Assembly: GCA_905215555.1 (NCBI GenBank)
Contig: CAJMQU010000001.1
Coordinates: 186,001 to 250,000, forward strand
Direction of reading: 5' to 3'
Length of the DNA stretch: 64,000 nucleotides
From: an uncultured bacterium
Lineage (GTDB): Bacteria; Bacteroidota; Bacteroidia; Bacteroidales; Bacteroidaceae
Of this stretch, positions 54,967-62,258 are shown in pieces. The notes beneath the pieces are model-generated. The model made no database searches. It worked only from the letters and a program-made list of their open reading frames with translations, and was not told the DNA's origin. The position numbers were made by a program, and so were the translations under genes. The first letter of the stretch is position 1. Each line of letters begins with the position of its first letter.

Positions 54967-56720
54967 TCTGATATATATTTCTTTTTCTCAATCTTCTTTT
55001 TGAGCGTCTTGGACTCGCTGCCCATCTCTTGAGCTTGTTTCCAATACTTCAAAGCACCATCCACGTCACCGGTCATGTAGTAGATGTCACCGCAATGTTC
55101 TACAATAGTGTCGCTCTCGCTCCCCTTGTTCTTCATGGCATCGTCTATGTAGAGGCGGGCCTCGGCATAATTGCCTTTCTCAAACAATATCCAGGCATAA
55201 GTATCCAGATAAGTGGAGTTATTCGGTTCGGCTTTCACCGTCTTATAACTCATCTCTTCCGCCTTATCCAGATCACGACGTTCCAGAGAAAGATAATAGG
55301 CGTAGTTATTCAATGCCCCGATATTGGCCGAATTGTAAACCAATGCAGAGTCGTATGCAGCATAAGCCTCGGTATTCATCTTTTTCGTATGATAAACATC
55401 ACCCATGATGGCATAAAAATCCGAAACCACTTCTTTTTTACTGTTTTCCGTGACGTTCTCCAACGCTTTCTTACAGACGGCAAGTGCATCGTCAGTACGT
55501 TCCGCCTGATTGTAGCCTATCGCCAGATAGAAATAAAATTCCAGCATTTCGGGATTAGACTCGATACCTGCCTCACACAAACGGATAATCTCCTGATAAT
55601 CTTCCTTGCTGACAGCTTCGCCAAGAAGCATCATGCGGGCGGCAGTATTGGTAGGGTCAATATCCAGAACCTGTTTCAGCACCGGAAGTGTTTCTTTATT
55701 CATCTTTTTGGAAAGAAGATACTGGACGTAGAGCATAGGTACCTGCGCATCATCCTGGTCTTGCTCCAAAATGCGGTCGAACAAGGTAATAACGCGGGTG
55801 CTGTCCCGGCCCGCCCTTTCGTTCTCAACGACAAACTGGCGCATAACGTTCAGCTTCGTATCCGAAGGGACTTTCTTGTTCAGCAAAAGAGTGTCGAGTT
55901 GCTGTTCGTAAAGTTCTTTTTGTCCGGTTTGCTCATAGTAGGAAGCCAGCGAGTACATGGCCATCGCATTGTCCGGTTCGGCGGCAAGCACCTTTTTATA
56001 TAGATTATAAGCCTCTTCCTTTTTCCCGTTCTGCATATAGACATCACCCAGCACCACCTGATAGCGCACATCCATCGGATATTCTTCTACCAGACTTTCT
56101 ATTTCACGGAAAGCACTCTGATTATCTTTCATCTGCAAGTAAATACGGAATTTCTCCATACTGAGCTGCTCGTTCTTCCCCATCTTTTCTTCCAAACGAT
56201 TCAGGGTGGCAATCACTTTTTCGTAATCTTCCATGCCGTTATAAATCTCCAGCAGACTATACAGAGGCTCCATCTTGTCCGAGAAACGGACAGACATACT
56301 TTCCAGCAAGTCGGTAGCTTTCTGCATTTCATTTTGTTGCTGATAAAGGCTTGCCAATCCCTGGCTGTACCAGTAATTATCCGGATCATTCTCCACCGCC
56401 TTTTCCAAAGCAGCCTGCCCTTGGGGAAGCTGTTTGAGGAACATATAGTACTGTGAGATTTCATACAGAGCCGACGAAGCGTTCGGATTGATGGCCAGAC
56501 AATGCTTCAGCAAGTCGAAAGCCGCCCCATAATCCTCTTGCATCTTCAGGCGGGACGCTTCCAAAAAGAAGTAATCGTATCTACGCTGTTCTTCGGGCGT
56601 AAGCACGACCTGCGCTTTGGCTCCTTTCCGTTGTTTCTTCCCTCCCTGCCGGGAAGTGCCGCACGATATAAGCACCGCACACAGTACGAAAAGCGATAAT
56701 ATCTTAAATTTCATTTTCAT
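54963..56720 (-). CDS. TPR-repeat lipoprotein
   Basis: A 585-residue lipoprotein (lipobox LISC, then a Lys-rich linker) made almost entirely of tetratricopeptide repeats, with units such as ALYEISQYYMFLKQLPQGQAALEKAVENDPD and GALNNYAYYLSLERRDLDKAEEMSYKTVKAEP seen throughout residues 50-580. It is probably an outer-membrane scaffold. The conserved order with DUF4292 and EnvC suggests envelope assembly or cell division. A second Met at residue 3 could also start it. It begins 35 bp after dut. Confidence 0.92.
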   Translation of the reverse strand: MKMKFKILSLFVLCAVLISCGTSRQGGKKQRKGAKAQVVLTPEEQRRYDYFFLEASRLKMQEDYGAAFDLLKHCLAINPNASSALYEISQYYMFLKQLPQGQAALEKAVENDPDNYWYSQGLASLYQQQNEMQKATDLLESMSVRFSDKMEPLYSLLEIYNGMEDYEKVIATLNRLEEKMGKNEQLSMEKFRIYLQMKDNQSAFREIESLVEEYPMDVRYQVVLGDVYMQNGKKEEAYNLYKKVLAAEPDNAMAMYSLASYYEQTGQKELYEQQLDTLLLNKKVPSDTKLNVMRQFVVENERAGRDSTRVITLFDRILEQDQDDAQVPMLYVQYLLSKKMNKETLPVLKQVLDIDPTNTAARMMLLGEAVSKEDYQEIIRLCEAGIESNPEMLEFYFYLAIGYNQAERTDDALAVCKKALENVTENSKKEVVSDFYAIMGDVYHTKKMNTEAYAAYDSALVYNSANIGALNNYAYYLSLERRDLDKAEEMSYKTVKAEPNNSTYLDTYAWILFEKGNYAEARLYIDDAMKNKGSESDTIVEHCGDIYYMTGDVDGALKYWKQAQEMGSESKTLKKKIEKKKYISE

Positions 56721-56754
56721 TCAATTAATAGAACTCAGTTCCTTTAATTATTAA

Positions 56755-57189
56755 TTATTTCTTTCCCGTATGGCCGAAACCACCGGCACCACGCACGGTC
56801 TCGTCCAGCACTTCCACTTCCTGCCATACGGCCTGTTCATGGCGTGCTATCACCATTTGCGCAATGCGTTCCCCATCTTCTATCACAAATATCTCCGACG
56901 AAAGGTTCACGAGAATGATACAAATTTCCCCACGGTAATCGGCATCGATAGTTCCCGGAGAGTTCAACACCGTAACACCTTTCTTGATAGCCAGACCGCT
57001 ACGGGGGCGAATCTGCGCCTCGAAACCCGGAGGCAAGGCGATATATAATCCCGTAGGTACCAGGCAACGTTGCATCGGAGCTAACGAAATAGATTCTGAC
57101 AGATTAGCACGGATATCCATACCTGCGGATAATTCAGTGGCGTAGGCCGGAAGCGGATGTTTTGATTTATTAATGATTTGTACGTTCAT
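56755..57189 (-). CDS. dut: dUTP diphosphatase
   Basis: A 144-residue trimeric dUTPase with all five motifs: AGMDIRANL, PRSGLA, GTIDADYRGEI (catalytic Asp), RIAQMVI and the C-terminal RGAGGFGHTG. It hydrolyses dUTP to dUMP, keeping uracil out of DNA and supplying dTMP synthesis. It heads the operon with the TPR, DUF4292 and envC genes and is divergent from a dGTPase, pairing two dNTP-pool enzymes. Confidence 0.98.
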   Translation of the reverse strand: MNVQIINKSKHPLPAYATELSAGMDIRANLSESISLAPMQRCLVPTGLYIALPPGFEAQIRPRSGLAIKKGVTVLNSPGTIDADYRGEICIILVNLSSEIFVIEDGERIAQMVIARHEQAVWQEVEVLDETVRGAGGFGHTGKK

Positions 57190-57204
57190 GACGATAATTA
57201 TGAA
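57184..57204 (-). repeat. Mirror-image start region of dut
   Basis: TTCATAATTATCGTCATGAAC on the minus strand, 21 bases here and matched in 19 of 21 positions by the plus-strand start region of the dGTPase gene at 57322-57342. Both contain the ATG. Confidence 0.85.
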
Positions 57205-57248
57205 TGATAAATTTGGGCGAAAATACTGTTTTTAAAGCAAAATAGTGA

Positions 57249-57256
57249 TACATTTG
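57249..57256 (+). promoter_or_regulatory. -7 box of the dGTPase gene
   Basis: TACATTTG, 81 bp before ATG 57337. Confidence 0.45.
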
Positions 57257-57336
57257 CAGTTAAATAATAACAAAGGGCAGGTGTCTCCCCCCTTTTGACT
57301 CTTGCAACTTGTAATTCATAATTCGTAATTATCGCC

Positions 57337-58662
57337 ATGAACTGGAATACCCTCATATCTGCCAAACGTTTCGGACTGGAAGAATTTCACCAGGAACGCC
57401 ACGAAAACCGCTCTGAATTTCAGCGGGACTATGACCGTCTCGTTTTCTCAGCACCTTTCCGCCGTTTGCAGAACAAGACACAAGTTTTTCCTCTGCCGGG
57501 CAGTATTTTCGTACACAACCGCCTGACACATAGTCTGGAAGTTTCCTGTGTGGGCCGTTCTTTAGGAAATGATGTTGCCAAAGCCATCCTTGCCCGCCAA
57601 CCTGAACTACAGAACTCATACCTGCCCGAAATCGGTTCTATCGTATCAGCCGCCTGCCTGGCACACGATTTAGGCAATCCTCCTTTCGGACATTCCGGCG
57701 AGCGCGCCATCTCTACTTTTTTCTCTGAAGGAAAAGGCATGACGCTGAAAGAGCAGTTGCCCGCTGCGCAATGGGAGGACCTGACGCACTTCGAAGGAAA
57801 CGCGAATGCTTTCCGATTGCTCACCCACCAATTCGAGGGAAGACGCAAAGGGGGCTTCGTCCTGACTTACTCCACGCTTGCCAGCATCGTAAAATACCCC
57901 TTTTCATCGAGTTTAGCCGGTAAAAAGTCGAAGTTCGGCTTCTTTACAACCGAAGAAGATAGTTTCCGCCGGATAGCCGAAGAACTGGGTATGAAGAAAC
58001 TGAATGATAGTCCTTTGAAGTATGCCCGCCATCCGCTCGTCTATCTGGTAGAGGCGGCAGACGACATTTGCTATCAGATGATGGATATCGAAGATGCCCA
58101 TAAACTAAAGATACTTACCACCAGGGAAACGCAGGATCTGCTTCTATCCTACTTCCCCGAAGAACGCAAAGCGCACATGCTCAAGACCCTGGACTTTGTG
58201 AGCGATATCAACGAACAGATTGCGTATCTGCGCTCCTGCGTCATCGGCTTACTCATCCGGGAATGCACCCAAGCCTTTCTGAACAATGAAGTAGAGATAT
58301 TGGAAGGAGAATTTGAAGGAAGCCTCATCAAGCATATCTCCGAACTGCCCGCCAACGCTTACAATCATTGCGCCGCCCTCTCTCTGGAGAAGATTTACCG
58401 TTCACGGGATGTACTGGACATTGAACTTGCCGGTTTCCGCATCATCAGCACTTTGCTCGACCTGATGATCGATGCCGTACGTTCGCCGGAAAAGGCTTAC
58501 TCACAACTACTCATCAACCGTGTATCGAGCCAGTACAACATAAAAGCGCCTGTACTCTACGAAAGAATACAGGCAGTATTGGATTATATTTCCGGAATGA
58601 CGGATGTCTTCGCACTCGACCTTTACAGGAAGATTAACGGAAACAGTCTTCCGGCAGTATAA
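57337..58662 (+). CDS. dgt: Deoxyguanosinetriphosphate triphosphohydrolase
   Basis: A 441-residue HD-domain dNTPase. The metal site is visible: H65 in RLTHSLEVS, HD at 110-111 in CLAHDLGNPPFGHSGE, and a late Asp in VEAADDICYQMMDIEDAH. The N-terminal RSEFQRDYDRLVFSAPFRRLQNKTQV is typical of dGTPases. It cleaves dGTP (or other dNTPs) to nucleoside and triphosphate. It is divergently arranged with dut. Confidence 0.95.
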   Translation: MNWNTLISAKRFGLEEFHQERHENRSEFQRDYDRLVFSAPFRRLQNKTQVFPLPGSIFVHNRLTHSLEVSCVGRSLGNDVAKAILARQPELQNSYLPEIGSIVSAACLAHDLGNPPFGHSGERAISTFFSEGKGMTLKEQLPAAQWEDLTHFEGNANAFRLLTHQFEGRRKGGFVLTYSTLASIVKYPFSSSLAGKKSKFGFFTTEEDSFRRIAEELGMKKLNDSPLKYARHPLVYLVEAADDICYQMMDIEDAHKLKILTTRETQDLLLSYFPEERKAHMLKTLDFVSDINEQIAYLRSCVIGLLIRECTQAFLNNEVEILEGEFEGSLIKHISELPANAYNHCAALSLEKIYRSRDVLDIELAGFRIISTLLDLMIDAVRSPEKAYSQLLINRVSSQYNIKAPVLYERIQAVLDYISGMTDVFALDLYRKINGNSLPAV

Positions 58663-58720
58663 AAGGTCATATAAATCATTGCTATACAACACATTGCATT
58701 AGCCATACAAACAGATGACT

Positions 58721-59707
58721 TTATCTGCTTGGAAAGAAGACCTTATTGGCTCCAGAGGTAAGCTTACATGCTTCCGGCTCGCTTTCAATAAACGACTGGA
58801 TGTGGCGGATACGCTTCTCTGCCAGAATTTCGTCTACAGCAATCAGAATGCCGGTTTCTTCTACGTCACCGAAACCATAATTGATAGCAGTACCGAACAT
58901 ACGCATTGTAGGGCTCAAGCTCATATAAGCATTCACCAACGGAGGAATGTTATAACCTAACTTACGTATCTCACAATTCAGTATTTTATAATCTTCTTTA
59001 AAGGTATTCTTACAGAACAAAGCAGCCAAATCAGCCTCCTTAGCTTCCATTTCAAGCGGTTTCATCGGAGTAATCAGGCAATCCTTATCTTCAAAATGCT
59101 TCTTTAGAAAATAAAGAATCATGTCGCGTCCCTTACGATGATAAGTCGGATACATAGTAACCTTACCGAAGAAGTACTTCACATTGGGCATCACTACCGT
59201 CAACGCCCCCAAACCATCCCACAGGTTATCCAGCGCAAACAGACCTTTGCTTCCGGCACGGGTAGACTGATACTCAACAGTGACAAACGAACGTCCCAGT
59301 TCTATAGTCGTAGGGAGATATTCTTTCAGAAACTTCTCTGAGAAATTGAACATATGGGCCGTAGCCAGAATGGGAGCACCATCCTCGTCGAACTGAACAT
59401 CCGTGCCCAGGATATACCGATAACCTCCTAATATTTCCTCTGCTTCCGGATTCCAGACAATCAGCTGTTTATAAGGATTCTCCATGATATCGTATTCGTC
59501 AATATCCAGCGGCTTACCTGTTCCTCCGCCTGCCGCACGAAAAGCAATCTCACGCAAACGCCCGATTTCCTTCATGGTGTTCGGCGAATCCTGAGCTGTA
59601 ATAATATAAATCTGATTATGGCTCTTATTAGTCATACGCAGACGCTTCTCCTCAGTCAGTTCCGCTTTCAGAAGTTCCTTGCTTATAGGTTCAATAATCT
59701 CTTCCAT
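58721..59707 (-). CDS. glsB: Glycine-lipid N-acyltransferase GlsB (GNAT/hemolysin-like)
   Basis: A 328-residue GNAT-fold acyltransferase of the hemolysin/OlsB group (RFAAGGGTGKPLDIDEYD-like segment with IVWNPEAEEILGGYRYILG and ELGRSFVTVEYQ). In Bacteroides thetaiotaomicron a pair of such genes makes glycine lipids: GlsB N-acylates glycine and GlsA adds the second acyl chain. The adjacent PlsC-like gene upstream supports the same role here. The active-site details cannot be fixed by eye. The products are membrane lipids involved in stress tolerance. Confidence 0.82.
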   Translation of the reverse strand: MEEIIEPISKELLKAELTEEKRLRMTNKSHNQIYIITAQDSPNTMKEIGRLREIAFRAAGGGTGKPLDIDEYDIMENPYKQLIVWNPEAEEILGGYRYILGTDVQFDEDGAPILATAHMFNFSEKFLKEYLPTTIELGRSFVTVEYQSTRAGSKGLFALDNLWDGLGALTVVMPNVKYFFGKVTMYPTYHRKGRDMILYFLKKHFEDKDCLITPMKPLEMEAKEADLAALFCKNTFKEDYKILNCEIRKLGYNIPPLVNAYMSLSPTMRMFGTAINYGFGDVEETGILIAVDEILAEKRIRHIQSFIESEPEACKLTSGANKVFFPSR

Positions 59708-59765
59708 ATTTTTCTGTTAGTAGTTCTTTAAATTCACTTTATTACCTTATCACTGTACCATCGAT

Positions 59766-60584
59766 TTATAACTTATATACGATATCCTTCACATAAGCCG
59801 CCCATTCGGCAGGAGTTTTCGATTTATCAAAAGTTTGCCAAGGTATGGGCTTTCCTATAGTGACGGTAAACGTTTTATGACGGTTCTTCAGCATTTCATC
59901 TGCCAAATAGAGCATTGCAATATTAAACTTGATACCCAAGAATTTACAGATATTGGCCAAATTATAAAAAAAGTCGGAATTCCGTCCTTCAAAATGGATG
60001 GGTACTACATCGCGTTGGGCTTGCACGCTCTTCACTATGAAAGCCTTTTTCCACTCCAAGTCACGGATCACTCCATTCTGGCGACGGGAGCACAATCCGG
60101 CAGGGAACATAATCAACTGGTCATCCGATGCGAAACCGGCTTCCACCATTCTCGGAAAGTCTTTCGCCTGTTTGCCCGTCTTATTAATAGGTATACAAAG
60201 CGGAGCCAACCCGTGCAGGTTCATCAGCAGGTCGTTCACCATATACTTCACCTTACCATTATAAAAAGAGCCCAATACATAGCCCAGAGCCACACCATCC
60301 TGGCCTCCCAACGGATGGTTGGAGACAAAGGTGTACAGTCCCTCTTTCGGCAGGTTTTCTTCTCCCTTTACCACAATTTTGGCATCAAGAAATTCCAGAC
60401 AAGCTTTTAAAAAATCCACGCCCATCTTATCCCTCGACTCATATAGGAATACATTCAGTTCTTCCTGATGAACGATTTTTTTCAGATAAGAGACGACGAA
60501 TTTAGGGATATACTTATAGTGCTTCGGAGCCTTTTCCCGGAGCACCTTATCAATATCAATCAAAAATAAAGAGTCGTCAGCCAT
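59766..60584 (-). CDS. glsA: Glycine-lipid O-acyltransferase GlsA (PlsC-like)
   Basis: A 272-residue acyltransferase of the PlsC/LPLAT superfamily, cytoplasmic membrane-associated. The catalytic H-x5-D variant is SNHPLGGQDG and the acyl-acceptor motif is FPAGLCSRR. It is the expected partner of GlsB, 58 bp downstream. I start at ATG 60584; the frame from 60611 would need a TTG start. Generic 1-acyl-glycerophosphate acyltransferase activity is the alternative. Confidence 0.82.
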   Translation of the reverse strand: MADDSLFLIDIDKVLREKAPKHYKYIPKFVVSYLKKIVHQEELNVFLYESRDKMGVDFLKACLEFLDAKIVVKGEENLPKEGLYTFVSNHPLGGQDGVALGYVLGSFYNGKVKYMVNDLLMNLHGLAPLCIPINKTGKQAKDFPRMVEAGFASDDQLIMFPAGLCSRRQNGVIRDLEWKKAFIVKSVQAQRDVVPIHFEGRNSDFFYNLANICKFLGIKFNIAMLYLADEMLKNRHKTFTVTIGKPIPWQTFDKSKTPAEWAAYVKDIVYKL

Positions 60585-60684
60585 TCTTTTTAAGATGAAA
60601 TGATTGCGCAAAATTAACTCATCTTTTTAATTATACGCAATAAAATAGTCGAAAACTGCACCCAGAAACAAACAAAAGGCACCC

Positions 60685-60708
60685 AAAAACTATCAATTGA
60701 TAGTTTTT
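60685..60708. promoter_or_regulatory. 24-bp palindrome upstream of sigma factor gene 1
   Basis: AAAAACTATCAA is followed directly by its reverse complement TTGATAGTTTTT. It lies 110 bp before the ATG and is duplicated before sigma gene 2. Confidence 0.7.
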
Positions 60709-60817
60709 GCCCTAAAGATTACCGGAAATACGTCCGTCAGAGTGAGCCAACTTTCGTAAAATTGCAACATCAAAAGTAAAACGAATGAATAACTATAAAT
60801 AAAAAGGAGAGAACAAT

Positions 60818-61321
60818 ATGAACAGTATTACATTTCAAAAAGATTTGCTCGGAGTACAAAACGACTTATTACGCTTTGCATATAAACTGACCTCCGACCG
60901 TGAAGAAGCCAACGACCTGCTCCAGGAAACCTCTTTAAAGGCATTGGATAATGAAGATAAATACATGCCTGATACTAATTTTAAAGGATGGATGTATACC
61001 ATCATGCGCAATATATTCATCAATAACTACCGCAAAGTGGTTCGCGACCAGACTTTCGTAGACCAGACGGACAACCTCTACCATCTGAACCTCCCGCAGG
61101 ATTCAGGCTTCGAGAGTACCGAAAGTGCCTATGACCTGAAGGAGATGCACCGCGTGGTGAACGCACTTCCCCGTGAATATAAGATTCCATTCTCCATGCA
61201 CGTCTCCGGTTTCAAGTACCGCGAAATTGCAGAAAAACTTGGATTACCACTGGGAACAGTAAAGAGCCGCATCTTCTTCACACGCCAGAAGTTGCAGCAA
61301 GAACTGAAAGACTTTAGATAA
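60818..61321 (+). CDS. ECF-type RNA polymerase sigma factor, copy 1
   Basis: A 167-residue sigma-70 family protein with region 2 (LLRFAYKLTSDREEANDLLQET ... WMYTIMRNIFINNYRK) and region 4 (LPREYKIPFSMHVSGFKYREIAEKLGLPLGTVKSRIFFTRQKL, the -35 binding helix-turn-helix). No anti-sigma gene or membrane protein is adjacent, so control is probably transcriptional. The ribosome site AAAAGGAG is strong for Bacteroides. It differs from copy 2 by 11 substitutions over 167 residues. Confidence 0.95.
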   Translation: MNSITFQKDLLGVQNDLLRFAYKLTSDREEANDLLQETSLKALDNEDKYMPDTNFKGWMYTIMRNIFINNYRKVVRDQTFVDQTDNLYHLNLPQDSGFESTESAYDLKEMHRVVNALPREYKIPFSMHVSGFKYREIAEKLGLPLGTVKSRIFFTRQKLQQELKDFR

Positions 61322-61403
61322 CTAACGTAAACCTATTCCTTAACTATATATTAATATTAATGATGTCCCTCAATGAAGACTCCTTAAATGACCAGTAACC
61401 AGT

Positions 61404-61439
61404 GTGGGGCGGGAAGCTTGAAGAAAGTTTTCCCCCCAC
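61404..61439 (+). terminator. Strong hairpin after sigma factor gene 1
   Basis: GTGGGGCGGGAAGCTT pairs with AAGTTTTCCCCCCAC (15 bp, one bulged C, two G-U) around GAAGA. The T tail is weak, so it may be a terminator or a 3' stabilising stem. Confidence 0.55.
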
Positions 61440-61457
61440 CATTTATGAGCAAAAAGG

Positions 61458-61522
61458 CTATCGCCGACCACCTGAAAACTATCAAAATACCACCCGAAAA
61501 CTATCAATTGATAGTTTTCCCC
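61458..61522. repeat. Short tandem array 5 with embedded palindrome (period 21-22)
   Basis: CTATC recurs at 61458, 61479 and 61501; the last two units share ACCYGAAAACTATCAA at 22-bp spacing. The last unit contains the palindrome AAAACTATCAA/TTGATAGTTTT (61497-61518), 103 bp before sigma gene 2. Confidence 0.65.
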
Positions 61523-61620
61523 CTATATATTAACTGAAATCCACCCACCGTAGTGATATAACTTTCGTAAAATTGCAAAAGCAAACAAGACGAACGAATA
61601 ACTTAGAAAAGGAGATTGAT

Positions 61621-62127
61621 ATGAATAATAGTATTACATTCCAGAAAGACTTGCTCGGAGTACAAGACGATCTATTACGCTTTGCATACAAACTGACCTC
61701 CGACCGTGAAGAAGCCAATGACTTACTTCAGGAAACATCGTTAAAGATATTGGATAACGAAGATAAATATGCTCCCGATACCAACTTCAAAGGATGGACA
61801 TACACCATCATGCGTAATATCTTTATTAACAATTACCGCAAGGTGATACGTGACCAAACATTCGTAGATCAGACGGATAATCTTTATCATCTGAACCTGC
61901 CGCAGGAATCCGGCTTCGAATGTACAGAAACCGCTTACGATCTGAAAGAGATGCACCGCATCGTGAATGCACTGCCCCGCGAATATAAAGTGCCGTTCTC
62001 CATGCACGTTTCCGGTTTCAAATACCGCGAAATCGCCGAGAAGTTAGGATTACCGCTGGGAACAGTCAAAAGCCGCATCTTCTTCACCCGTCAGAAGCTA
62101 CAACAAGAACTGAAGGATTTTGTTTAA
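61621..62127 (+). CDS. ECF-type RNA polymerase sigma factor, copy 2
   Basis: A 168-residue paralogue of the sigma factor 300 bp upstream; same domains and a strong AAAAGGAG ribosome site. Protein identity is about 93%, while many third codon positions differ, so both copies appear to be under selection and not simply a fresh duplicate. The upstream regions share the palindrome, AACTTTCGTAAAATTGCAA and an ACGAAYGAATAACT segment, showing that promoter and gene were duplicated together. The start at 61621 is set by the ribosome site. Confidence 0.95.
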   Translation: MNNSITFQKDLLGVQDDLLRFAYKLTSDREEANDLLQETSLKILDNEDKYAPDTNFKGWTYTIMRNIFINNYRKVIRDQTFVDQTDNLYHLNLPQESGFECTETAYDLKEMHRIVNALPREYKVPFSMHVSGFKYREIAEKLGLPLGTVKSRIFFTRQKLQQELKDFV

Positions 62128-62193
62128 AGAGAAAGTGAATAATCTACGACTTATATAGATTCAGTACAGATTTTAGTTGTGTCAAATAAGAAT

Positions 62194-62228
62194 ATGGGCA
62201 GACTTGGAGTTAGTTCCAATCTGCCCAT
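62194..62228. terminator. Bidirectional hairpin between sigma gene 2 and the sulfatase gene
   Basis: ATGGGCAGACTTGGA pairs with TCCAATCTGCCCAT (14 bp, one bulge). It lies between convergent genes and could end both transcripts, although the T tails are short. Confidence 0.65.
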
Positions 62229-62258
62229 TTCTGCTTTATAAGGTACGACTTCAGTAGC

